A DNA stretch of 54,949 bases, taken from an uncultured Clostridia bacterium. GTDB lineage: Bacteria; Bacillota; Clostridia; TANB77; CAG-508. The stretch lies in NCBI GenBank assembly GCA_904378095.1, contig CAJFHE010000014.1, positions 1-54,949 on the forward strand, given 5' to 3'. Shown piece after piece: positions 42,343-50,303 of the stretch (its first letter is position 1; the number at the start of each line of letters is the position of its first letter). A model generated the notes under the pieces. It searched no databases and had not been told where the DNA came from. It worked only from the letters and a program-made list of their open reading frames with translations. A program made the translations under genes and the position numbers.

Positions 42343-42378
42343 TTGCTCCGGAAATTTCGCTAGAAATTTCCGGAGCAA
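42343..42378 (+). repeat. perfect 16-bp inverted repeat next to the tRNA
   Basis: TTGCTCCGGAAATTTC (42343-42358), loop GCTA, and its exact complement (42363-42378). It is more GC-rich than its surroundings. It is followed by nested small palindromes (TTGCGAAGCAA, GGCGAAGCC, CACTTTT...AAAAGTG) up to 42466. The whole 42308-42505 stretch has no ORF and looks like a repeat or integration scar. Confidence 0.75.
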
Positions 42379-42501
42379 CAAGGTTAAGTTTCCTTAGGTT
42401 GTGCGTATTTGCGAAGCAAAACGCACATATGGCGAAGCCACTTTTCTTATGCTCATGCAAAAAAGTGCCGAATGTAAAAAAATAGTTATTAGAAAAGAAA
42501 A

Positions 42502-42528
42502 AAGAAGCGGTTATATTTTCCGCTTCTT
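42502..42528 (-). terminator. intrinsic terminator of the LRR/transglutaminase locus
   Basis: A stem AAGAAGCGG/CCGCTTCTT (42502-42510 with 42520-42528). On the minus strand it is followed by TTTTTTCTTTTC, and it lies just past the stop at 42565. Confidence 0.75.
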
Positions 42529-42564
42529 ATACTGATTTTGTATGTAAAAAATTATCCATTATTT

Positions 42565-43982
42565 CTATCTCACACCATGTTCAACATCATCTATTTTCCT
42601 ATGCTCTGTATTTTCGCTTATTTCTTGGTTTAATTCTTGCTCTATTTGCTGATGCTTTTTCACTATTTCTTCTTGTACCCATTGTGGTACTTCAAATCTC
42701 ATTCTTCTTCTGAAACTTTCTGAATTTTCATCTAAACGAGTTTTCTTTTCAGGCTGTTCTTTATATTCACTTGTATTTTTAGAATGATTTTTAGTTTTGA
42801 CTCTGATATTTTTAATTATTTTTGCTATATTTCGTTCAGAATATTTTTCTAGCCTGATATCTGGACTATCAATATTAGTTTGTGTTTCATCAAGTCCATG
42901 CAGCATTGCCATTTCTTTTTTTGTTTTAAAAAGATATTCACCTTTATATCTATCTGGCTCACAAGCATCAAAAGTTGGATCAGAATAAAACCATCCTTCG
43001 GCCATTTTAAATCTAATTATACTATGATTAGCAACATCTCTTGATATAAACTCTGTTCTGTTATCATTTCTGTCCCATATTCTACAAGGCACAGTTTCTG
43101 CTTGAATACCTGCTTTATTTAATAAATATTTCATTCCGGTTTGTATATCCTTCGCAAACTGAATGTTTACCAACTAAAGAAGCATAAGTAGAATTTGCCC
43201 TTACATTAGCCACACTATTAATCCCGCTTATCTCTTTCTTCAATTGCTCCATCATCATAAGTTACGTTTTCTACCATCCAAGTATTGATAGCACAAATTT
43301 TTTCAACATCAGTCATTGAATCGTCTATAATCTGATTTAATATTTGTTCTGCTTTTTGCTCTATTTGTATTCCTTCACCATAATATAATTTCAAAGGATG
43401 TTGACCCTCAATAATATCAATCCAAGATATACATTTTGCCATAGTGTTATTATGTTCAACTTGAGAAAAATCTGTATATCTTTCCTTTAATAAATGTAGC
43501 ATAGATAAATCTAAATGCATTTCTGCTTGTGTACTCTCTGCTATTTTTTTTATATCAAAAATTTTCTTTAGGCCATTATCTCTCAGCGTTAATTGTGCAA
43601 TATCTTCTAAATTTTCTATTCCGTTAATTTCCTGCAAATTGATATTTCCAGAAATATTCATAAAGTGAAGTTGAGGCAAATTTTGTAATGTAATACTTTT
43701 AATACCTTGTGTTACTAATATTTTTAATTCTTCTAAATGAGATAAATCTGAAATTGTAACATCTTGTAGTCCATTGTTTGCTTTTTTGAGTCCAATAATA
43801 GTTAATTCTTTTAAATTAGGGAAATTTTTTAATAAATCTATTTCACTTTCTCTAATTTCTAATTTTTCAATCAGTTCTGCTTGTTCTTGCGTTATTCCGT
43901 TAATTATTGCTGTAGTTGGGAGCTTTAATTGTTTTGCTATTTCACCAAGCAAATTAATATCACTAATTTTTATTTTTTCCAT
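42565..43982 (-). pseudogene. leucine-rich-repeat protein with a transglutaminase-like domain, two +1 frameshifts
   Basis: Read over two extra bases (near 43226 and 43138) the minus strand gives one protein of about 472 residues. The N-terminal 150 residues carry degenerate leucine-rich units (FPNLKELTIIGLKKANNGL, LSHLEELKILVTQGIKSI). Then comes AINTWMVENVTYDDGAIEER, and in the middle frame GINSVANVRANSTYASLVGK and HSVCEGYTN, the cysteine of a transglutaminase-like core. The third frame gives GMKYLLNKAGIQAETVPCR, VANHSIIRF (His) and EGWFYSDPTFDA (Asp). The triad is complete. A charged C-terminal tail of about 100 residues follows. The ATG at 43980-43982 has AAGAGGAATACC ahead. As written, it would give only the N-terminal 254 residues. 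Confidence 0.8.
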
Positions 43983-43999
43983 GGTATTCCTCTTATTAA

Positions 44000-44242
44000 T
44001 TATTTTAAAGTTAACTTATGTTTTAAGATAGCTATTCTATTTTTAGTTGTATATATAGAAACCTGTATAGCTCTACTATTATCATTATTATTTTCTAATT
44101 CTGCTAATTCATTTTCTAGTAAGTTTATTTTTTTTATAAGTTGCTCTTTTTCTATTCTATTTTTTGAGAACATACATTTAATGCGATTAATAAATTTAGT
44201 AATTTTATTTTGTTTTACTATTACCAATTCATTATTTTTCAT
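44000..44242 (-). CDS. small coiled-coil protein (80 aa)
   Basis: The start is the ATG at 44240-44242 behind TTGGAGAAGATT on the minus strand; a TTG four codons upstream overlaps the ribosome site. The N-terminus is basic (MKNNELVIVKQNKITKFINR) and the rest is a heptad-like coiled coil (EKEQLIKKINLLENELAELE). No membrane helix is seen. It is followed after 17 bases by the LRR/transglutaminase gene and was probably transcribed with it. It could be a partner or regulator of that protein; this is inference only. Confidence 0.6.
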   Translation of the reverse strand: MKNNELVIVKQNKITKFINRIKCMFSKNRIEKEQLIKKINLLENELAELENNNDNSRAIQVSIYTTKNRIAILKHKLTLK

Positions 44243-44490
44243 AATCTTCTCCAATATATAAAGTTTTATTTGAATTCAATATTATAATAACACATTTGTA
44301 AATATTTTTCTATATAAAGAACAATATTTATAAAACTATTTATTTTTACTATATATGAAACTGTCCACTATTTTCTTAAATCTAACTATAGAAATAAGTG
44401 GCAAATTTATTTTTATACACCAGCAAAGTATAATTCTCCTCCTACCAGAATATATTATTATAAAACTAGTTATTTAACCGGAGGTTGTTT

Positions 44491-44724
44491 ATGGATAGAG
44501 AAAATATGAATAATTTTTATGGAATGCCACCATATAATTATGATGCAAATTTTGATGCTAATATGGGGGACGGCCAAATGTTTAACCCTATAATGCAGTA
44601 TGAGCAGGCGTATATGTATTATAGATATTTAACACAGCAAGTAGAATATAAAATAAAATGTAAGGAGTATGATAAGTTGTGTAATGCTTCTGGAAGAAGC
44701 GACGGCACAAGAAATAGAGAATGA
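44491..44724 (+). CDS. small Tyr/Asn/Met-rich protein, spore-coat-like (77 aa)
   Basis: The ATG at 44491 has CCGGAGG six bases ahead; an in-frame TTG at 44485 is inside the spacer. The composition is striking: MDRENMNNFYGMPPYNYDAN, then QYEQAYMYYRYLTQQVEYKI, with many Tyr, Met and Asn and few hydrophobic residues, and Cys only near the end. Spore-coat proteins of Bacilli and Clostridia often look like this, and the organism sporulates, but no motif proves it. An R2 palindrome follows 8 bases after the stop and probably ends transcription. Confidence 0.6.
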   Translation: MDRENMNNFYGMPPYNYDANFDANMGDGQMFNPIMQYEQAYMYYRYLTQQVEYKIKCKEYDKLCNASGRSDGTRNRE

Positions 44725-44732
44725 ATTTAAAA

Positions 44733-44774
44733 GTGAAACCCTGTGACAGATTTAAATCTTTCACAGGGTTTCAC
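44733..44774 (+). repeat. palindromic element, family R2, copy 4 (also terminator)
   Basis: Arms of 21 bases: GTGAAACCCTGTGACAGATTT and its complement with one mismatch. The inner core is that of the other R2 copies, the outer arms are different but still complementary. It lies between two convergent genes. Confidence 0.9.
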
Positions 44775-44792
44775 AAAGCTATGCTTGCTAAT

Positions 44793-47172
44793 TTATTTTT
44801 TCTTCGTATTTCTCTTTCTTCTAACTACTGCAACTATGGCGATTATAGCAAGTATCGAAGCACATGTTATTGTGATTCCTACGCTAGGTGTAATTTCTCC
44901 AGTTGGCGGAAGTATAAATACTCTGTTTGTAGTATCTGAAAAGTCCTTGTCTTTGCTATCGCCAGGGTATACGCCAACTAATTGCATATTTCTAGTATTT
45001 GCAATATTTGCTTTTTTCAAATATGCCATTCTTCTGTTGAAATTATCTTTGTAAACTAGAACTTCGCATACATCTTCCATGCGGTCATCCAAGTCGCTTA
45101 AACTACTAATTACTTTTGTTACAATAAGTTTTAAGTCATATTCACCACCAGATGATATGTAAAAACCATTTTCACCTTGTCCATTATTGTCTAAAACGAC
45201 TCGCAAGGTTTGTCTATTGCCATATTCATCTAAAGTTTCTGATGATATATATCCATCATTGTACAGTGATTGCAAATCTGTAATTTGCCAACCGTAATCA
45301 CTATTTTTGCCATTTTCTGTAATGAATGGTGTTTCTTGCGCAAACATAAATCCTTCAGGTAAGTGGTTTACCAATTCTAAATAATTACATTGTATACCGC
45401 AAGCCTGAGTTATTTTGGATACGTACTGTAAATTCTATTTTTATTGTAGCACCATGTGCAATTTCATCATCCATGTATTGCAAAAGTGGTATTTCAGATC
45501 CAATATCTCGTGTTTCTACAGATAACACGCTGTGGTCTGCCAAGGTAATTTCTAAAGCTGTGGCAGTTGTAGTGATATGAAGAGAAAAAGCAGGTATTTT
45601 TGCTAATACTATATTTTGATCATTATAAGCGTCTGGTTTGTGATAAATAATTGCAACTAATTCACCTTCGTCATCATATTCATATTCAGTATCTGGATTA
45701 GGTACAGCTTCTATAGTATATGTTCCGCCTATAACTCTCATCCAAGTTTTAGAACTTAATTCTTGTGCCTTTTCTATATCTTCTGCAGTTCCATTATAAT
45801 TATCTATCTGATCAAACATTATAGTATTGTTATAATTAAATGTATCAAAATTACTATTTACCTCTTTTCTACGTTCTTCATCTTCATATCCACCTATCAC
45901 CATATAGCTTGAGGTATATTCTTTTACTTCCGTTGTAGAAATAATGTATTGCTCTAAATCTTCTTTAATAGAGTCAACCATTTCTTGTCCATCTTGTGCA
46001 CTGATAAAAATATCAGAAGTTGGTTGTCCAAAAATATCTTGTGACCATGCATTTTCTTCTTCATCACCTTTTACTATTAAAGAAAATATTTTTACACCAG
46101 TTCCTTTAACTTCATTTACTTTGTTTTTAGTATTTTCTTTAATAGTTTCTAGAGTACTCATTATTTGCTCGTCACTCATGTCGGAATATGTTTCATTTTC
46201 TCCATCAGATGTTGGAATACCGTCTGATAGAATTGCTAAATATCTATTTGAATTTAACTCATCATTGTTGTAATATGATTCCATGACTTTGTCTAAAGCA
46301 CCAACTATATTAGTATTTGGAAATTCCCATCCATTTGCAACAATATCATCTAAAGCCTGGTACAATATTTCTGTATCTTTTGTTAATGATACGGCTCTGT
46401 AACTAGTTCCAGAGAAAAATACAAGTCCAACATAAATGTTTTCGCCACTATTTATTAATGCATCAACTAATTCCTTTGCAGCATCTGTGGCTACTTGCAA
46501 TCTAGATTTTGTTACACCATTTACAGTAACCTGTGTGTTACGCATAACTCTTGAACAGTCAACAGCTAAGAATACTTGTGCTGCACCTTTACCACTGTGT
46601 TGTATTTCTATTTGGTCTATATTTATTCCAGCTCCACTTTCAGGAGATTGTACTGTTATGTAATCATGTCCATTGTATTTTAATACATTTCTGATTCCTG
46701 ATATATCACTTGTACTTGTATTATCCATATTTCCATAAATGAATTCTGTAGTATATGTTCCTGGTGGTGGAGAAAAACTATAATATCCGTTTTCATCTGT
46801 TACCACTGACATACCTGCTCCAATGAGGTTGACAGTAACTCCAGCAACAGGTATTTTTAGCTTTTCAGAATCATATACATTTCCATTCTCATCTACTGAG
46901 CCAATTTTTTGTCCAACTTCTTCATAAACATATCCATTAATACTTGTTTTATGATATATAGTACGTTCTTCGGGTCCTGTATCAGCAGGAGGATTGCTTG
47001 GATTGCTAGGATGAGTCTGTGGAGCATCAGGAGGTGTGGTTGGTGGTGGCCTACTTCCACTTTCACCTCTCGCATTAGAAACTAAGCCTGCATGCACTGC
47101 CGGAGCCAGGCATAAAGTAATCATAATTATTAAAATAAGAAACGATAAAAATCTTATTATTTTTCTTCTCAT
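44793..47172 (-). pseudogene. large VWA/Cna-B-type surface adhesin with LPPTG sorting signal, one +1 frameshift
   Basis: A signal peptide (MRRKIIRFLSFLILIIMITL, cut near VHA) leads into a proline-rich linker (PPPTTPPDAPQTHPS). A Cna-B/carboxypeptidase-like fold follows (IPVAGVTVNLIGAGMSVV, DENGYYSFSPPPGTY). A von Willebrand A domain starts at AQVFLAVDCSRVM and runs through NIVGALDKVM and AILSDGIPTSDGE. Near 45390 one extra base shifts the frame (a TAA follows RYTM). The next frame resumes CNYLELVNHLPEGFMFAQE and ends ILPPTGEITPSVG, a membrane helix (ITCASILAIIAIVAVV) and RRKRNTKKK, a complete wall-sorting signal. The start ATG at 47172 follows GGGGGTTAATATT. The MIDAS motif reads DCSRV instead of DxSxS. 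As written, it would be secreted but not anchored. Confidence 0.85.
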
Positions 47173-47286
47173 AATATTAACCCCCATAATTATATATATT
47201 ATACCATTTTATTACATATATATCAAATTTTTGACGGTTTTCATATATTACATTTTCATTACAAAAATATTACATTTCTTTTACAG

Positions 47287-47328
47287 AAAAATCTTGTTTT
47301 TAGGGACGGAGGAAAAAAACAAGATTTT
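47287..47328 (+). repeat. REP-like element, family R1, copy 5
   Basis: AAAAATCTTGTTTTTAGGGA then CGGAGGAAAAAAACAAGATTTT. It lies in the 348-base divergent gap between the VWA adhesin and splB. The rest of that gap is AT-rich, with the splB promoter at 47466. Confidence 0.85.
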
Positions 47329-47465
47329 ACAATTAGTATAAAATTTTTGAAAAACATTAATGAATTTTTATCTATATGCAGTACAAATGGATTTCCACTT
47401 GGAAATTATTTTTAAAAATATTAATTAATCTTTAGTAACAGAGTTAAATCAGTTATATTAAATCA

Positions 47466-47494
47466 GAATAAATTTCATAATCTGGAACATAATA
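47466..47494 (+). promoter_or_regulatory. candidate forespore (sigma-G type) promoter of splB
   Basis: GAATA (47466-47470) and CATAATA (47488-47494) are 17 bases apart. Both fit the sigma-F/sigma-G consensus (GHATR and CATWHTA) known from Bacillus. They lie 26 bases before the splB ATG. splB is under sigma-G in B. subtilis, so this is expected biology. Confidence 0.55.
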
Positions 47495-47520
47495 AAATAA
47501 AAAAAGAAAGAGGTTTGCGT

Positions 47521-48525
47521 ATGCGAGAATTTATTCCAGATGCAATTTATTATGAAGAAAAGGCTGCAAATTATGAACTAGGAAAGGAGCTTTTAGAAAA
47601 ATTTAAAGATGTTCCAAAGTTTGTGATAGATAACCACAACAATATAGAGGAGATGCGTAAAAAAGAAAATAAAGAATTCCCAAAAATGAAGCGTAATCTA
47701 ATAATAGGCATTAGAAAAACGCATAAATTTGTGCTAAACAACAAAATATCCGATTATTTGGTGCCATATACTTCGTCTGGCTGTATAGCAATGTGCCTAT
47801 ATTGCTACTTGGTATGCAACTATAATGAATGTGCCTATTTAAGGTTATTTGTAAATAGAGAAGAAATGCTAAACAAAATTATAAAAACGTCAAATGAAAG
47901 CGATAAAGAACTGGTATTTGAAATAGGAAGTAATAGTGATTTGATATTAGAAAATTCAATTACTGGAAATTTAAAGTGGACTATAGAAAATTTTAGCAAA
48001 TCTGAAAAGGGATTTCTTACATTTCCAACAAAATTTGACATGGTAGATGATATTTTAGATGTTAAGGGAAAAGAAAAAGTTATTATTAGAATGAGTGTCA
48101 ATCCAAAAGAGATAATAAGAAAAGTAGAAATGGGAACATCACAGTTAGAAGAAAGGATTAAAGCAATAAATAAACTAAAAAAAGCAGGCTACAAAGTGGG
48201 AATTCTGATTGCGCCTGTAATATTTGTGGAAAATTGGAAAAAATTATACGAAGAGTTGGTTATATATTTACATGAAAATTTATGCAAAGAAGTAAAAAAA
48301 GATATGTTTTTTGAAGTAATTTTTATGACATATAGCTATATCCATAGAAAAATAAATGAGGAAGCTTTCCCAAGTGCAGTAAACTTATATAACCCAGATT
48401 TGATGACTGGAAGAGGAAAGGGCAAGTACACATATAAGCAAGAGCAGAGAATTGACGGGGAACAATATATAAAAGGATTGCTAGATATGTATTTCCCTGA
48501 GAATAGGATTGCTTATTTTAGCTAA
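47521..48525 (+). CDS. splB: spore photoproduct lyase family radical SAM protein (334 aa)
   Basis: It repairs the thymine dimer lesion (spore photoproduct) formed by UV in dormant spores, using S-adenosylmethionine and a 4Fe-4S cluster. The cluster motif CX3CX2C is in SSGCIAMCLYCYLVCNYN (about residues 88-105). SplB-type features follow: FEIGSNSDLILENSITGN, FLTFPTKFDMVDDILD, IIRMSVNPKEIIRKVE, ERIKAINKLKKAGYKVGILI and the end MTGRGKGKYTYKQEQR. The ATG at 47521 has AGAGGTTTGCGT ahead; a TTG at 47515 touches that site. A sigma-G-like promoter lies upstream. Its stop overlaps the stop of the convergent ylbJ. Confidence 0.9.
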   Translation: MREFIPDAIYYEEKAANYELGKELLEKFKDVPKFVIDNHNNIEEMRKKENKEFPKMKRNLIIGIRKTHKFVLNNKISDYLVPYTSSGCIAMCLYCYLVCNYNECAYLRLFVNREEMLNKIIKTSNESDKELVFEIGSNSDLILENSITGNLKWTIENFSKSEKGFLTFPTKFDMVDDILDVKGKEKVIIRMSVNPKEIIRKVEMGTSQLEERIKAINKLKKAGYKVGILIAPVIFVENWKKLYEELVIYLHENLCKEVKKDMFFEVIFMTYSYIHRKINEEAFPSAVNLYNPDLMTGRGKGKYTYKQEQRIDGEQYIKGLLDMYFPENRIAYFS

Positions 48526-49775
48526 ACCTTCGTATAAATTTTCTGAAACAAATTGAAAATAATTAAAACACAAACAACTCCAATCACGAATATGCCGAAG
48601 TCATAAAAATAAGAATATAGTGCATCTGTAGTAGAATTTAGTGTGGCAATAGACTCTGAGCCCGAAACAGAAGCAGCAACAATATCTAAATTGATAAATG
48701 GAATAAATTTTAAAGCTAAAAAAGTATAAATTGCTGCAAAAATTCCTTGCAAAAATTTGCCTATGAAATATTTTTTCATAGATAAATCTGTTTTGGCTAC
48801 AATGCTAAAAACTTGTAATAGTACAGAGAGACCACCAAAGCCTAGTAAAAACGCACACAAAATAACATTTTGGGAGATAGCTTTAATATGTATGTTTGCA
48901 ATTAAATTTACACCATTTGTTAATTCGAGTATTCCAGATAATAGTGGCTTTGCAAAACTTAAGTCAAACCCTAGAAAAGATAGAATTGGATTAAAGAATT
49001 TGCTTAATAAATCCAATGCATGAGTTTGGTTTAAAATGGATATAATAACAGAAAAGGTTACTACAAAACCGCCAATCATAAGTATGGTAGAAATGCTACT
49101 GTTGATACTATTTCCAAGGACTTCACCTAGGTTTTTGAAAGTTACCGAGTTTTTGCCTAAATTAGCAGTTCTGTTTTTTACAGAAAATTGCTCTGATTTA
49201 TTATTAAGATTAGAGTTGCAATTTCTATAAATTCCTCGAAATTCATCGTCAGATTTTTTGGAAAACTTGCCCAAAATAATACCTACAGTAATGCAAGCAA
49301 GCACATGAGTGCAAAGCAATAAAAGGCCAGTTTTAGTATCACCAAAAAGACCTATTCCAACACTACTTAATATAAAAAGAGGACCAGAGTTATTTGTAAA
49401 AGCTAGCAGTCTTTCGCCTTCATCTTTAGTAACAAGTCCATTTTCTCTAAAATCTGAGACGACCTTTGCACCAACTGGGTAGCCACTAATGAGTCCCATG
49501 ACAAAAGCAAAACCGCCGACGCCAGGCACATTAAAAAGAGGTCTCATAAGTTTATCTAGCAGTTTACCAGTAAAGCTTACTACCTTTGTATGTGAAAGTA
49601 AATTTGTGATAACAAAAAAAGGAAAAAGTGAAGGTACAACACAAGTTGCCCATAGAGTTAATCCATTTGTTGCAGCTGTAAGATTTGACTTAGAGAAAAC
49701 AACTAAACAAATTGCGACAACAACAAAAAAACAAGGTAGAATATTTCTTTTTAAAGATATAAACCAAAACCTCAT
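48522..49775 (-). CDS. ylbJ: YlbJ/SpoVV-like sporulation membrane protein (417 aa)
   Basis: A polytopic nucleoside-permease-like protein. In Bacillus, SpoVV (YlbJ) exports dipicolinic acid from the mother cell during spore formation. Landmarks are LTLWATCVVPSLFPFFVITN (residues about 41-60), VPGVGGFAFVMGLISGYPVG, LLAFTNNSGPLFILSSVGIG and CAFLLGFGGLSVLLQVFSI, in 8-10 hydrophobic segments. The length is typical. The start is the ATG at 49775, with TTAGGTGAAGTCT ahead; a GTG three codons upstream lies inside the ribosome site. It is convergent with splB, sharing four bases at the stops. Both serve spore survival. Confidence 0.88.
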   Translation of the reverse strand: MRFWFISLKRNILPCFFVVVAICLVVFSKSNLTAATNGLTLWATCVVPSLFPFFVITNLLSHTKVVSFTGKLLDKLMRPLFNVPGVGGFAFVMGLISGYPVGAKVVSDFRENGLVTKDEGERLLAFTNNSGPLFILSSVGIGLFGDTKTGLLLLCTHVLACITVGIILGKFSKKSDDEFRGIYRNCNSNLNNKSEQFSVKNRTANLGKNSVTFKNLGEVLGNSINSSISTILMIGGFVVTFSVIISILNQTHALDLLSKFFNPILSFLGFDLSFAKPLLSGILELTNGVNLIANIHIKAISQNVILCAFLLGFGGLSVLLQVFSIVAKTDLSMKKYFIGKFLQGIFAAIYTFLALKFIPFINLDIVAASVSGSESIATLNSTTDALYSYFYDFGIFVIGVVCVLIIFNLFQKIYTKV

Positions 49776-50044
49776 AGACTTCACCTAATAATAAGTATGC
49801 ATTAATAAATAAATTATTCCAAATTGAGAGAGGTACTATTTAGCAAAAGAATATAAGAAGTGACGAGTACTGTAATGTAGATTACAAATATATTACAGAG
49901 GTATTACATTTCTGTTACAATTTGGTAAAAATATTGAAAAAGGAATATCAGTGATATAAAATAATGTGTAAAAGAAACATGGCAATATTATAAATGCCAA
50001 TGAGAATAGTTTGTAAAAAACAATGGAAAGGAATGAAATGTAAT

Positions 50045-50281
50045 ATGAAGAAAAATGCAATCACATGGAGTATATTTGTAGCTGTAATACTTTTTATTAT
50101 TATTTTTGCAGTTGTATATGCTGTAAGTAACCAAGATGATGGAGGGGCAGGTACTACAGTAAACGAAGAAGATAGACAACCATCTAATACAGTTACTACA
50201 GAGAGCGGAGAAGCATCAATAAATGTTATGGGAGGCGGCACATTTACAATTGAGCCAGAAAATTTAACATCAATTCAATAA
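50045..50281 (+). CDS. small membrane-anchored protein upstream of mgtA (78 aa)
   Basis: The ATG at 50045 is chosen at some distance from AAAGGA; two in-frame ATGs upstream either touch the ribosome site or lack one. One N-terminal membrane helix (AITWSIFVAVILFIIIFAVV, residues 5-27) is followed by a polar outer tail (NQDDGGAGTTVNEEDRQPSN, then INVMGGGTFTIEPENLTSIQ). It ends 22 bases before the magnesium ATPase and is probably on the same mRNA. It may be a small regulatory or partner peptide of the pump, by analogy in layout only. It is not recognised. Confidence 0.6.
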   Translation: MKKNAITWSIFVAVILFIIIFAVVYAVSNQDDGGAGTTVNEEDRQPSNTVTTESGEASINVMGGGTFTIEPENLTSIQ

Positions 50282-50303
50282 GTGAGAGACGGAGATTGAT
50301 AGT

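Noticed and set aside
47036..47341. ORF ending in LGTEEKNKI near the R1 copy at 47287
   Set aside because: It is antisense to the adhesin signal region and the end is only the repeat read in frame; it was useful to recognise the repeat, not a gene.
49776..50044. M-box magnesium riboswitch before mgtA
   Set aside because: No conserved core elements or terminator hairpin were found in this space; only AT-rich sequence with weak promoter-like pieces.
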